Origin: an uncultured Micrococcales bacterium
GTDB lineage: Bacteria; Actinomycetota; Actinomycetes; Actinomycetales; Microbacteriaceae
Direction: 5' to 3'
DNA: 64,000 bases
Assembly (NCBI GenBank): GCA_903880095.1
Contig: CAIRNX010000001.1
Span: 1-64,000 of the forward strand
The notes beneath the pieces were generated by a model. The model made no database searches, was not told where the DNA came from, and saw only the letters and a program-made list of their open reading frames with translations. Both the position numbers and the translations under genes were made by a program. Shown one piece after another: positions 27,574 through 37,954 of the stretch (position 1 is the stretch's first letter; each line of letters opens with the position of its first letter).

Positions 27574-29247
27574 ATGCACGACTACGACGTAGTGATCATC
27601 GGCTCCGGTTTCGGAGGTTCTGTCGCTGCGTTGCGTCTTACCGAAAAGGGTTACAAGGTGTGCGTCCTCGAGGCGGGCGCAAGGTTTGCTGACAACGAGT
27701 TTGCTAAAAACTCTTGGGAGCTGAAAAAGTTTCTGTTTTTCCCGAAACTTGGCCTCAAAGGCATTCAACGGATCGATCTCCTGCGAAACGTCATGGTGAT
27801 GTCGGGTGCCGGCGTGGGTGGCGGCTCACTGGTTTATGCCAACACTCTCTATCGCCCACCAGCCAGCTTCTACGAAACTGGATCATGGGCCAAAATCGCG
27901 GATTGGCAGCGTTTGTTAGAGCCCTACTTCGCCCAGGCCGAAAAGATGCTCGGTGTGGTCACAAACCCGTTCTTTAGCCCCAGCGACGATGCCCTGAAGC
28001 GACTTGCCGAGCGCAACGGCAAAGGCGACACCTTTAGGCTCACCCCCGTCGGTGTGCACTTTGGCGAGTCTGGCAAAACCGTGAAAGACCCGTTCTTTGG
28101 CGGTAAGGGCCCAGATCGCACCGGTTGCATCAACTGCGGCGAATGCATGACAGGTTGCCGCCATGGAGCCAAAAACACCTTGGTCAAGAACTACCTCTAC
28201 CTTGCCGAAAAAGCTGGGGCAGAGGTTCGCGAACTCACCACCGTCACCGACATCGTCGACGGCAAAAACGGCTTCACGATCAAGACCAGAGGCACCTCGG
28301 GTGGCAAGCGCCAGGCAATCACTGCGAAGCAGGTCATTGTGGCGGCAGGCGCTCTCGGCACGGCAAAACTTTTGCAGCGGGTCAAGGCAAACGGCAACCT
28401 GCAAGGTTTGAGCCCAATGCTAGGGCAGCTCAGCAGAACCAACTCAGAGAGCCTTCTTGGAGTGGTCTCGCGCGACACCAACGTAGATTACTCACAAGGC
28501 TCCGCGATCACGTCCTCGTATTTTCCTGACGAACACACCCACATTGAGTCGGTTCGCTACGGCAAGGGTTCAAACTTTATGGCGCTCATGGAGAGCTTCA
28601 TGTCTTCAGGTAAAAAAGGTCAGGCGCCCAACTTTGGCCTTTTGCTTTGGAATACTCTCAAGAACCTGCAGCGCTTGCCAAAGTTCTACAACCTGCGCCA
28701 CTGGTCTGAGCGCACGCTAATTCTCCTGGTGATGCAAAGCGCAGACAACTCGCTGAGCACCTTCATCAAACGCGGGCTATTCGGCAAAAAGCTGACCAGC
28801 CGCCAAGGCACCGGCAAACCAAACCCAGCCTGGGTGAAAGTTGGCCACGAGGCAGCTCGCGACCTCGCCAAAGACATGAACGGCACACCCGGAGCGGTTA
28901 TCACCGAGCCCTTCGGTATCCCTATGACCGCTCACTTCTTGGGTGGTTGCGTTATTGCCGATAATCCAGAAAACGGTGTCGTCGACCCGTTCCTTCGAGC
29001 CTTCGGCGTGCCAGGCCTACACATTTTCGATGGTTCAACTCTTTCGGCAAACCCAGGTGTGAACCCATCGCTAAGCATCACGGCTCAGGCCGAATGGGCG
29101 AGTGCTCACTGGCCAAACAATGGTGAATCCGATTCCCGCCCGGCTCTCGGCAGCAGATTCGCACCAATCAAGGCCGTCGCGCCAAAGTCCCCGCTGGTGC
29201 CGGTCACCGCACCAGCCGCTTTGAGAATCCCGCTTAGCCCTCTCTAA
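27574..29247 (+). CDS. GMC-family FAD-dependent oxidoreductase (cholesterol-oxidase-like)
   Basis: YDVVIIGSGFGGSVAALRLTEKGYKVCVLEAGARF; INCGECMTGCRHGAKNTLVKNYL; C-terminal HIFDGSTLSANPGVNPSLSITAQAEWA. Confidence 0.85.
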   Translation: MHDYDVVIIGSGFGGSVAALRLTEKGYKVCVLEAGARFADNEFAKNSWELKKFLFFPKLGLKGIQRIDLLRNVMVMSGAGVGGGSLVYANTLYRPPASFYETGSWAKIADWQRLLEPYFAQAEKMLGVVTNPFFSPSDDALKRLAERNGKGDTFRLTPVGVHFGESGKTVKDPFFGGKGPDRTGCINCGECMTGCRHGAKNTLVKNYLYLAEKAGAEVRELTTVTDIVDGKNGFTIKTRGTSGGKRQAITAKQVIVAAGALGTAKLLQRVKANGNLQGLSPMLGQLSRTNSESLLGVVSRDTNVDYSQGSAITSSYFPDEHTHIESVRYGKGSNFMALMESFMSSGKKGQAPNFGLLLWNTLKNLQRLPKFYNLRHWSERTLILLVMQSADNSLSTFIKRGLFGKKLTSRQGTGKPNPAWVKVGHEAARDLAKDMNGTPGAVITEPFGIPMTAHFLGGCVIADNPENGVVDPFLRAFGVPGLHIFDGSTLSANPGVNPSLSITAQAEWASAHWPNNGESDSRPALGSRFAPIKAVAPKSPLVPVTAPAALRIPLSPL

Positions 29248-30112
29248 AACGCTGTTCTATGCGCTGGCCAACCAAGCTTGCGCCGATAATCAGAATCGCC
29301 CCCGCAATACCAATTGGCCCGAGCAGTTCACCACCAAAAACCGAAGCAATCACAACCGCCCATACAGGCTCGGTGCTAAGTAGCAGAGATGCTCGTGAGG
29401 CAGAAGTCTTGCGAATCGCCCAGAGCTGGGTCGCGAAAGCAAAGATTGTGCAAAACACGATCAGAAACAGGGTTGCACTCCACTGCGCCAAAGCGAAGGT
29501 GTGAATCGCCGAAAGCGTTCCGGGTGCGTCCAAGGCAAAATAAATCAGCCCGCAAACCAACATCTGCAGCGAGATGGCGTTGAAAGAAGACACCTTGCGA
29601 CCCTTGGTGAATCTGCCCTGCGCCGTCACGTGGAAGGTGCGAATCAAGGCGGCAGCGAGCATCAAAAGGTCACCAACATTTGGAGCCTTGAAACCGTTGC
29701 CCGAGACCAGCAGCAAAACACCAACCAAAGAAACCGTCACGGCCACAAAATAGCCCCGAGGCAACCAACGCTTGCTCCATGCGCTCTCGAGAATTGGCGT
29801 GAAAATGATGGTCAGGCTAATCAGAAGCCCGGCATTGGTAGCCGAGGTCGCCTTGAGGCCGTAAGTCTCGACCAACATAATTGCCGCCTGAGTCAGGCCA
29901 AACAAAGTGCCAAGCACCACGTCGGCCCGGCTAAAGGGCTCACGTCTAAACAACCAGGCGGCAAACATGATCAAACCGGCGAGTGTGAACCGAATCGCAA
30001 GCATGGCCGGCACCGATGCAAACGGTGTGATCGACTTTGCGACCAGGTAGCTAGCGCCCCAAACCACGGCAACCCCTAGAAGCGCGAGGTCAACGCGATA
30101 CTTGGCGATCAA
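29234..30112 (-). CDS. EamA/DMT-family transporter
   Basis: About 10 TM segments; LALLGVAVVWGASYLVAKSITPFASVPAMLAIRFTLAGLIMF. Confidence 0.85.
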   Translation of the reverse strand: MIAKYRVDLALLGVAVVWGASYLVAKSITPFASVPAMLAIRFTLAGLIMFAAWLFRREPFSRADVVLGTLFGLTQAAIMLVETYGLKATSATNAGLLISLTIIFTPILESAWSKRWLPRGYFVAVTVSLVGVLLLVSGNGFKAPNVGDLLMLAAALIRTFHVTAQGRFTKGRKVSSFNAISLQMLVCGLIYFALDAPGTLSAIHTFALAQWSATLFLIVFCTIFAFATQLWAIRKTSASRASLLLSTEPVWAVVIASVFGGELLGPIGIAGAILIIGASLVGQRIEQRFREG

Positions 30113-31011
30113 CTTCTAAACAGTTTCTTGAAACGACCCTGTGCAACGGCCGCACCAAAGATAATCACGGCACCACCAACCGGTTCGTACCAGTGAATGC
30201 CTTCACCCAAAACGACGACGCCAAGCAAAACGGCGACGATCGGAGTGACCAGCGTGATTGTAGATGCAATAGGAGAACCAGCAGCCTTGAGCACGTTGTA
30301 ATAGGCGACGTATGCCACTCCGCTGCCGAGTGCGCCGAGAGCAAGCATCGCGAGCATCACCCAAATGTCAATCGTCCCGATGACCTTAACCGGAGCCAAG
30401 AATAGGTAGAAAGGCAAAACGATTACCGCTCCGCCGGCAACCTGACCAAATGCGCCAACTTCGGTTGGCAGCTTCTTTGGCTCAATGAAACGGCGAATGA
30501 ATGGGCCGCCGAAGCCGTAGCAAACCGTTGCGGCAAACAAAGCCATTACCGGCCAAAACTCGTTCTTGCCAAAGCCCTTCCATGCGCCGATGAGCACCAA
30601 CGAACCCAAGATTCCGATGCCAAGACCAAACCATTGGGCTCGAGTGATCTTTTCGCTTCTGAAAGCAATCAAAATTGCGAGCACGGTAGCAATTGGCGTG
30701 GTCGAGTTCACGATTCCGGCTAAAGCCGATGTCACGTGGGTTTCGGCGTATGCAAAAAGCGTGAAAGGTATCGCGCTCATGAAGGCACCGCCACCCAAAA
30801 ACTTGAGCCAGGTGTCTAGGTCGGTTGGAATCTTGTAACCCTTGACCTTGATGATCACGAACAAAGTAATCGCGCCGATTATTAGCCGAACGAAGGCAAC
30901 CCCGACGGCTGGCAGTGCCGTTGCCCCGACGGCGATGAAAAGAAATGACGCACCCCAGATAAGTCCGGCGGCTATGTAGCTGACTACCCAATTGCGGCTT
31001 TGCTGAGGCAT
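30109..31011 (-). CDS. EamA/DMT-family transporter
   Basis: MPQQSRNWVVSYIAAGLIWGASFLFIAVGATALPAVGVAFVRLIIG; start assigned to internal Met at 31011 of listed ORF 30109..31038. Confidence 0.8.
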   Translation of the reverse strand: MPQQSRNWVVSYIAAGLIWGASFLFIAVGATALPAVGVAFVRLIIGAITLFVIIKVKGYKIPTDLDTWLKFLGGGAFMSAIPFTLFAYAETHVTSALAGIVNSTTPIATVLAILIAFRSEKITRAQWFGLGIGILGSLVLIGAWKGFGKNEFWPVMALFAATVCYGFGGPFIRRFIEPKKLPTEVGAFGQVAGGAVIVLPFYLFLAPVKVIGTIDIWVMLAMLALGALGSGVAYVAYYNVLKAAGSPIASTITLVTPIVAVLLGVVVLGEGIHWYEPVGGAVIIFGAAVAQGRFKKLFRS

Positions 31012-31092
31012 AAATGCAAGTCTAGGCGCAACCCTCAAAAGCCCCGAAAACCCCCAGTCTGCTTATAGGATTTTGCTCGGAAAGGTAACCCA

Positions 31093-31863
31093 ATGTCGAG
31101 TCTCCTAATTGCAACAATCGCATGTTCAGCAGTATGTTTCGCCACCTGGCTCACCTCTGTGATCACCAAGGAATACTCCTGGGTTGACCGCATCTGGTCG
31201 ATTGTGCCGTTTGTTTACCTTTGGATTTTTGCTGCCAACAGCATGGACACCCGCCACATTCTGATGGCCGTGGTCGCAACCCTTTGGGGAGCGAGACTTA
31301 CCTTCAACTTTGCTCGCAAAGGCGGTTATGCCAAGGGAGGCGAAGACTATCGCTGGGCTATTCTCCGCGAAAAGATGAGCCCAGTGCTCTACCAAATCTT
31401 CAACGTCTTCTTCATCGTGATCTTCCAGAACTTCCTACTGCTAGCCATCACGATTCCCACCTTCTATGCCCCTGCGGGCAACGAGCTGAGCGACTACGCA
31501 TGGGCAGCCCTATTCCTGGGCCTCCTTGCATTCGAGACCATCGCAGACCAACAGCAGTGGAACTTTCACAAAGCAAAGAAGGCAGGCAAGGCCACCGGGT
31601 TTCTCGACAAGGGTCTTTTCTCGGTTAGCCGCCACCCAAACTTCTTCGCCGAGCAGGCGCAGTGGTGGGTACTCTACTTCTGGGCAGCAACTGCTCTGGG
31701 CCAGCCACTGCAATGGACAATCGTGGGCGCCATCGTGCTGAGCGCACTATTTGCCGGCAGCCTTCGCTTCACCGAGCAGATCTCAGCTGGCAAGTACCCC
31801 GAATACAAGACCTACCAAAAGCGAGTCAGTGCGCTGATTCCTTGGTTCCCGCGCAAAGCTTGA
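31093..31863 (+). CDS. DUF1295 / steroid 5-alpha-reductase-like membrane protein
   Basis: KATGFLDKGLFSVSRHPNFFAEQAQWWVLYFWA motif and polytopic membrane profile. Confidence 0.85.
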   Translation: MSSLLIATIACSAVCFATWLTSVITKEYSWVDRIWSIVPFVYLWIFAANSMDTRHILMAVVATLWGARLTFNFARKGGYAKGGEDYRWAILREKMSPVLYQIFNVFFIVIFQNFLLLAITIPTFYAPAGNELSDYAWAALFLGLLAFETIADQQQWNFHKAKKAGKATGFLDKGLFSVSRHPNFFAEQAQWWVLYFWAATALGQPLQWTIVGAIVLSALFAGSLRFTEQISAGKYPEYKTYQKRVSALIPWFPRKA

Positions 31864-31867
31864 CACT

Positions 31868-32743
31868 ATGGCTTTGATAATCGACCCGCGCATCGTCAAA
31901 CTGACCACGCGCACAGAGGTCGATATCAAGCGCAACCTTCCTCATGCATACCTGCGCCGAATCGGTGCTTGGGTTTTCTTAGATCACTTTGGGCCAACCG
32001 CCCGGGTTGACGGCATGGTCGTGGCGGCTCACCCGCACACCGGCCTGCAGACTGTTACATGGCCTTTTGCCGGCAAGGTTGATCACCGCGACAGCATTGG
32101 TTCGAAACAGCTAATCGAGCCGGGCCAACTAAACCTGATGACTGCCGGCAAGGGCATTGCCCACAGCGAAAAGTCGCTGGCTGGGCCAAGCGCTCTTCAC
32201 TCGGTGCAACTCTGGGTGGCTTTGCCAGAAGCCGTGCGCGACATGGAGCCAACGTTTGAGCATCTAGGTAACCCGCCAGCGCTTAGCCTCGAAGGCCTTG
32301 AGGCCGTCGTCTTTATCGGTTCACTCGGAGCTGTCGAATCACCAGCCAAAGTCTTCTCGCCGCTCGTGGGCGCCGAACTCAAGGTCACTGGCTTGGCCAA
32401 GGTGCCGATCAACAAGGCTTGGGAGCACGGCGTGCTTGTAATCGAAGGTTCAGCGCTCATAAATGGGGAACAGGTAGAAAAAGATCAACTCATTTTCTTG
32501 CCAGCTGGTGAAGGTGCCCTTGAGGTGTCTGGCGATTCGAGGTTGCTGCTGATTGGCGGCGAACCTTTCGAAGAGCCAATCGTGATGTGGTGGAACTTCA
32601 TCGCACGCACATCAGACGAAATCCTTGCAATGCGCGAAACCTGGAACTCGCAAGACGAAAGCTATGGCAAGTTTGATGACGAAGTCGGTGGCTGGATTCC
32701 TGCGCCCGAGCTGCCTAACGTGACCCTGAGGCCGCGCGTTTAG
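31868..32743 (+). CDS. Pirin-family protein
   Basis: GAWVFLDHFGPTARVDGMVVAAHPHTGLQTVTWPFAGKVDHRDSIGSKQLIEPGQLNLMTAGKGIAHSE. Confidence 0.92.
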   Translation: MALIIDPRIVKLTTRTEVDIKRNLPHAYLRRIGAWVFLDHFGPTARVDGMVVAAHPHTGLQTVTWPFAGKVDHRDSIGSKQLIEPGQLNLMTAGKGIAHSEKSLAGPSALHSVQLWVALPEAVRDMEPTFEHLGNPPALSLEGLEAVVFIGSLGAVESPAKVFSPLVGAELKVTGLAKVPINKAWEHGVLVIEGSALINGEQVEKDQLIFLPAGEGALEVSGDSRLLLIGGEPFEEPIVMWWNFIARTSDEILAMRETWNSQDESYGKFDDEVGGWIPAPELPNVTLRPRV

Positions 32744-33849
32744 CAGTGCGCTACTGAGGCTTTGCCTCTGAGGGCAGTGACACACATGCTTCCCGTTTGA
32801 CTCTGGTACTTGGTAGAGACCTTTACGCCGTTTTTGATGGCAGTCACAGAGTATTTGAGGCTTTTTGCTGCTGCGGCGATGTAACTCGCAACAATCGCTT
32901 TTTTTGCCTTCTTAGCTGTTGCGGTGGCCTTGGCTGCTATCGCTGATGCTTTAGGGGTCACCAGCTTCTCTGCTGAAATGCGTTTTCCGGTTGAAACAAG
33001 CGTTGTCCATTCCACGGCGTTGTCTTGCCAGGTTGTTGGTAGCGAAAGTTGAGAAACCGTCTCGAGCGTGGTGGTGCTTGAAACAACGACACCACCAACA
33101 GTCATGGCAATCGTTTCGTCTCGAAAGATGTGGTTGTTGTAGCGAACCACAAAATCGATACTTTTTGCTGGCAAAACATTGCTGGCAGGAATCGTAGCCG
33201 TGAAGCTGTAATCGGTGAGTTGCAAGTTATTGACGTCTTGGGCCGATGACACTTCAGAAAAACTCAATCCAGTCACCGAAGCGAGGTCGGGCCCATCGGT
33301 GTTTTCGTTTAACCACCTAAGAGGGTCGATCTGGGTGCCGCCCAAAATCTCGTCGGGGGAGTACGAAACAAATTCTGACCCAGCCGCCGCTTGGGTCATT
33401 TTTGCTGTCAAAGCGCCGGTCTTATTCAGCCTGACCAATGCAGCGGACCCGTTTTTAAGTTCGGTGCGAACCAGGGCGGAGGCTATCGGGGTGAACACAA
33501 AGCCGTTCGCGTATGCGATGCCCAAAGTGTTGCCAACTTGAACACCGTTGTCAAAAGTCCTTGTGGCCGTGACGCTGGCCGAATTGGTTGAAAGCAACTC
33601 TGTTTCGATGTGCGAAACCTCGGCCCCATTTGAGATTGCTGTGGTTACCGTGTTGATTCTCACGCCACTCTGGTTCGCCAAAAAGCTCGCTGTTGCCGCT
33701 CCCTCGGCCGCTAGAACCTGGTAATCGACCGAACTTAGAAACTCGTTCAAGCTCAAAGTGGTTGGCGTTGCAGAGGCCGAGAACGCACTGACCGAAATCA
33801 TTGCCAAGGCTGCGGATAGCGACAGCGCGGCTCTACTGATTCGTGACAC
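32740..33849 (-). CDS. Hypothetical secreted protein
   Basis: Signal peptide MSRISRAALSLSAALAMISVSAFSASA; no family recognised. Confidence 0.7.
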   Translation of the reverse strand: MSRISRAALSLSAALAMISVSAFSASATPTTLSLNEFLSSVDYQVLAAEGAATASFLANQSGVRINTVTTAISNGAEVSHIETELLSTNSASVTATRTFDNGVQVGNTLGIAYANGFVFTPIASALVRTELKNGSAALVRLNKTGALTAKMTQAAAGSEFVSYSPDEILGGTQIDPLRWLNENTDGPDLASVTGLSFSEVSSAQDVNNLQLTDYSFTATIPASNVLPAKSIDFVVRYNNHIFRDETIAMTVGGVVVSSTTTLETVSQLSLPTTWQDNAVEWTTLVSTGKRISAEKLVTPKASAIAAKATATAKKAKKAIVASYIAAAAKSLKYSVTAIKNGVKVSTKYQSQTGSMCVTALRGKASVAHC

Positions 33850-33902
33850 CTGGACCCCTTCACGTTCACATTACTCCCGAAAACCTCGCGTAACCTGCTT
33901 GT

Positions 33903-34346
33903 ATGAGTGATTTGAACGAAGTAGGCGAGCGCGACGGTTGGCGTTGCTGGCTGTGCGACCAACCGGTAGACCCAGAGGCTTCGGTTAACTCCGATCTCGG
34001 CCCGAGCACCGACAGCTATGCCGCTTCTAAAGCTAAGAAGGGCGCTAAGACTCTCGAGCGTTTGGCCCACAGACAGTGCAACACGATGAAGGGCAAGATT
34101 TCGCCAGTGGTTGCTTGGTCACCAGAACTCTTTGTCGTCGACCCATCGCCAATCTTTGAAGCGGTTGAGCGCCTAGAGCGCAAAGGTGGCCGCGAAATCG
34201 TGGCGCGTTGCCCAGGTCAGCGTGAGGCCGACGAGGCCTCTGAGTGGCTCATCGACAGACTTTCACGCCTTGCACCAGGCGTTCGCTTCGAAGTAGAAAT
34301 CAAGTCTGGTGGCGGGCAATTCATGCTCGCGCTCAAATCTGCCTAA
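33903..34346 (+). CDS. HNH-nuclease-like small protein
   Basis: CWLC...RLAHRQCNTMKGK resembles an HNH zinc motif. Confidence 0.6.
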   Translation: MSDLNEVGERDGWRCWLCDQPVDPEASVNSDLGPSTDSYAASKAKKGAKTLERLAHRQCNTMKGKISPVVAWSPELFVVDPSPIFEAVERLERKGGREIVARCPGQREADEASEWLIDRLSRLAPGVRFEVEIKSGGGQFMLALKSA

Positions 34347-34363
34347 ACGGGTTAGCCTTGGGT

Positions 34364-35857
34364 ATGACCTCAACAAGCACCCAATACGCCCCAGCCCCGG
34401 CTCCTAGAAAGTCTTGGCTTGCGCTAGCTGTGATCCTCGCGGGAATGTTCATGGCACTCGTAGACGCAACCATCGTCAACGTTGCTCTGCCTTCGATGCG
34501 CACCAGCCTGAATGCCACCGACTCAACTCTTTCTTGGGTGATTTCGGGTTACGCACTCACCTTTGGTTTGGCGTTGATTCCTTCTGGTCGAATTGGTGAC
34601 CGCATTGGTCACAAGTGGGTTTTCATAACCGGCATCGCGCTTTTCACAATAGCTAGCGCTTACTGCGGTTTTGCTGTCAATGACTTCGATATCATCGTCG
34701 GGCGCGTTCTACAAGGTCTTGCTGGCGGAATCTTCGTGCCAGCTGTGGGTTCGTACATTCAGCTTTTGTTTCAGGGTCGTGAACGCGGCAAGGCATTCGC
34801 AATCATGGGCTCAGTCATCGGTATTTCGAGCGCCATCGGCCAAATCGCCGGTGGTCTGCTGATTCAGGCCTTTGGCGACACCGAAGGTTGGCGTTCGGTT
34901 TTCTGGGTAAACCTACCGATCGGAATCGCAACCGCAATCTTCGCTATTCGCCTATTGCCTAGCGGTGACGCCCACGCAGATCGTTCGAACCGCATGGACT
35001 GGGTTGGTGTTGTTCTTTTGAGCGGCGCGTTAACGATGGTTTTGATTCCGCTAATTCAGGGCCAGCAAGAGGGTTGGCCGGCATGGACTTGGCTAACTAT
35101 GGTTGCTGGCGTTGTCGTTTTGGGGCTGTTCGGGGCTTGGCAGGTGCTTTTCACCAAGCGCGGAGGCTCAGCGTTGGTGCCACCTCGCTTGTTCCACCAC
35201 GGCAGCTTCACCTTCGGCACAATCCTGGCCTTGGTTTATTTCGCCGGATTCACATCAATATTCTTCACCCTGTCTTTACTCTGGCAGGCGGGGCTTGGTC
35301 ACACGGCCCTAGAGTCCGGTTTGCTAACACTGCCGTTCGCAGTCGGCACAGCCATCTTCTCTTCACAGAGTTCTAAATGGGCTGCCAAGCTCGGTCGCTC
35401 GGTTTTGGTTATCGGCGCGGCTTTGGTTGCGGTGGGTCTGGGCGCCACTTGGCTGATTCTCGCAAACGTTGCCGCCACCGACTTGACCAACTGGATGCTG
35501 CTACCAGCGTTGTTGGTTGCCGGCGCGGGTAATGGTTGCTTCTTGGCACCGAACGTTCAGTTCATTGTTGCAACAGTCGAAAACTCTGAGGCGGGAGCCG
35601 CGAGCGGTGTGGTTCAAACCATGCAGCGAATGGGTACAGCAATCGGTGTCGCGGTTATCGGTTCGATTTTGTTTGGTGCCATTCACAAAGACCAGATCAG
35701 ATCGGCAGCAGATGCAGCAAACCAATTCAAGACTGGTGCGACAAACGCGATGTTGACCTCGGCAATCATGGCCCTTGTTGCTTTCGCTCTGGTTTATAGC
35801 CTTCCTCGCCGTATTCAGTTGCACGGTGCTCTAGCGGCCGCGCCATCTGCAGAATAG
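34364..35857 (+). CDS. MFS transporter, DHA2 (EmrB/QacA-like) family
   Basis: MFMALVDATIVNVALPSMRTSLNATDSTLSWVISGYALTFGLALIPSGRIGDRIGHKWVF; start ATG 34364 (MTSTSTQYAP), in frame with listed ORF. Confidence 0.9.
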   Translation: MTSTSTQYAPAPAPRKSWLALAVILAGMFMALVDATIVNVALPSMRTSLNATDSTLSWVISGYALTFGLALIPSGRIGDRIGHKWVFITGIALFTIASAYCGFAVNDFDIIVGRVLQGLAGGIFVPAVGSYIQLLFQGRERGKAFAIMGSVIGISSAIGQIAGGLLIQAFGDTEGWRSVFWVNLPIGIATAIFAIRLLPSGDAHADRSNRMDWVGVVLLSGALTMVLIPLIQGQQEGWPAWTWLTMVAGVVVLGLFGAWQVLFTKRGGSALVPPRLFHHGSFTFGTILALVYFAGFTSIFFTLSLLWQAGLGHTALESGLLTLPFAVGTAIFSSQSSKWAAKLGRSVLVIGAALVAVGLGATWLILANVAATDLTNWMLLPALLVAGAGNGCFLAPNVQFIVATVENSEAGAASGVVQTMQRMGTAIGVAVIGSILFGAIHKDQIRSAADAANQFKTGATNAMLTSAIMALVAFALVYSLPRRIQLHGALAAAPSAE

Positions 35858-35865
35858 GTTTAGGC

Positions 35866-35908
35866 AAAGAGAAAGGCCCCTCCAATTCGGGAGGGGCCTT
35901 TCTCTTTT
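35866..35908. terminator. Bidirectional terminator between convergent MFS and sugar ABC permease genes
   Basis: AAAGAGAAAGGCCCCTCC-aattc-GGGAGGGGCCTTTCTCTTT. Confidence 0.9.
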
Positions 35909-35914
35909 AGTTCT

Positions 35915-37177
35915 TTACCGCACCAGCGATCCGCCTGCGCGCTTGCGTGCAAGAGCGTCGATTGTTGCTGCTACTAGCAGAACGCTTCCGGTGATGATGA
36001 AGTTGAGGCCGGCTGGAACACCCAGTAGACCTAGCCCGTTGTCGATGGTCGAGATAACGAATGCACCGAGAGCCGCGTAAGCGAGGCGACCGCGGCCACC
36101 GAAGAGGCTCACACCACCAACAACTGCGGCAGCAACACCTTCTAGAACGATCGACTTACCGGCGCCCGATTCAACGTTGCCGATGCGACTCACGTTGAAG
36201 ACACCCGCAATCATTGCGAGGGTCGAGCAGATGATGAAGGCGGTCATACGGATCTTGGCTACCTTGATGCCGGCACGACGAGCCGCCTCAGGGTTTCCAC
36301 CAACTGCGTAGAGGTGGCGTCCGTAGCGCGTGCGGTCGAGCATGAACGTGCAAATGAACAGAATCACCACGACAAACGGCACCACGATTGGCATGCCCTG
36401 AATCGGGTGGTAGCCGGGGCTACTCGTATTTAGAAGTCCGCCTTGGCGTCTGTCGATGTTGCAAATCTGAACGATTACAGCACCGATAACTGCGATGCCG
36501 CCAAGCTTCATGGCCAAGAGTGTCAGCGGTCGAACCGGAAGGTTTGCCTTTAGGCGACGCGAGCGATCCCACAGGCTCATCGCGGCTGTAACTCCGAGGC
36601 AAATGGCCAGCAGCAGCCAACCGGCCCAGAGCGGCATGGTGCCGTTCATTATTGCCATAACCTCTGGCACCTGAAGGGTGAGAATGCCACCCTCGCCAAG
36701 AATGATCAGCATCACGCCAGGGAAAGCAAGGTAAAGCGCAAGCGAGATTACGAACGATGGCACGCCAATCTTCGCGACGAAGAAACCCATAAACCAACCC
36801 ACAGCTACGCCGAAAACGAAGGCGAGAAGTAGATTGAGAATCCAGGTGTTAGGTGAGCTCTGGTTCAACTTCACGAAAATGGCCATGCCGGTACCGAAGG
36901 TCACACCGGCCGAAAGGTCAATCTCGGCAAGCAAGATCACGAATACCAGAGCTGACGTCAGCATGATCAGCGTGGCTGACTGCACCAACAAATTGGTGAG
37001 GTTGATTGGCGTAAGAAATACGTTGCTAAGAAGAGAGAACAAAACCATCAAGAGAATCGCGGCGCCGACGGCCGGGAGCGGCCCCATGTCGCCTGACTTG
37101 AGTCTTGAAAAATATGAAGCCAGTTGGTCGCGTGTTGAACCTTCGTGGCCGGTATTGAGTGCGAGTTTCTCTGACAT
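35915..37177 (-). CDS. Sugar ABC transporter permease (xylose/ribose type)
   Basis: LVFVILLAEIDLSAGVTFGTGMAIFVKLNQ; AVGGNPEAARRAGIKVAKIRM. Confidence 0.88.
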   Translation of the reverse strand: MSEKLALNTGHEGSTRDQLASYFSRLKSGDMGPLPAVGAAILLMVLFSLLSNVFLTPINLTNLLVQSATLIMLTSALVFVILLAEIDLSAGVTFGTGMAIFVKLNQSSPNTWILNLLLAFVFGVAVGWFMGFFVAKIGVPSFVISLALYLAFPGVMLIILGEGGILTLQVPEVMAIMNGTMPLWAGWLLLAICLGVTAAMSLWDRSRRLKANLPVRPLTLLAMKLGGIAVIGAVIVQICNIDRRQGGLLNTSSPGYHPIQGMPIVVPFVVVILFICTFMLDRTRYGRHLYAVGGNPEAARRAGIKVAKIRMTAFIICSTLAMIAGVFNVSRIGNVESGAGKSIVLEGVAAAVVGGVSLFGGRGRLAYAALGAFVISTIDNGLGLLGVPAGLNFIITGSVLLVAATIDALARKRAGGSLVR

Positions 37178-37926
37178 TACTTGGTCTCCTTTGATCCCTT
37201 GATGCCCGTGATGTAACCGATGACGTCGTTGTGGTTGGTTTCTGAAGTTTTGAGTTGAGCAACCATGTTGCCCAGGTAAAGCACGGCGATATCGTCGGCA
37301 ACCTTAAAGACGTCAATCAGGTTGTGGCTGATGATTACGACTGCAATACCCTTGTCGGCGAGGCGTCGCACAAGGTTTAGGACCTGCTCGGTCTGGGCAA
37401 CACCAAGTGCTGCGGTTGGTTCGTCGAGAATGACAACCTTCGCGTCCCTAAGAACTGTGCGAGCAATCGCAACAGTCTGTCGTTGGCCACCAGAGAGCGA
37501 TGAAACCTTTTGGCGAACAGACTTTACGGTCTTGACCGAAAGGCTCTCAAGAGCCTTCACGGCTGCGAATTCCATGTTTGATTCGTCGAGAGTCAACTGC
37601 GAGATTTCTTCGCGACCCAAAAACATGTTTTGAACAATGTCTAGGTTTTCGCAGAGTGCGAGGTCTTGATAAACGACTTCAATGCCAAGAGCAGAGGCCT
37701 GGCGAGGAGTGGTGAGCTGAACCTCTTGTCCCTCAAAAAGTACGGTTCCGTGATCGTAGGGCTGCACTCCGGCTAGCCCCTTGATCAGCGTGGATTTTCC
37801 GGCGCCGTTGTCGCCTACGAGTGCGGTTACCTTGCCTGGGTGAACAACGAGGTTCACACCCTTTAGAACGTCAACCGGGCCGAAGCTCTTGGTGATTCCG
37901 GTTAGTTCAATTACTGGAGCGCTCAT
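37177..37926 (-). CDS. Sugar ABC transporter ATP-binding protein
   Basis: Walker A GDNGAGKSTLIKG; signature LSGGQRQTVAIARTVL; Walker B VVILDEPTAALG. Confidence 0.92.
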   Translation of the reverse strand: MSAPVIELTGITKSFGPVDVLKGVNLVVHPGKVTALVGDNGAGKSTLIKGLAGVQPYDHGTVLFEGQEVQLTTPRQASALGIEVVYQDLALCENLDIVQNMFLGREEISQLTLDESNMEFAAVKALESLSVKTVKSVRQKVSSLSGGQRQTVAIARTVLRDAKVVILDEPTAALGVAQTEQVLNLVRRLADKGIAVVIISHNLIDVFKVADDIAVLYLGNMVAQLKTSETNHNDVIGYITGIKGSKETK

Positions 37927-37954
37927 TGCGTTCTCTTTCTTTGCAAATTAGAAA

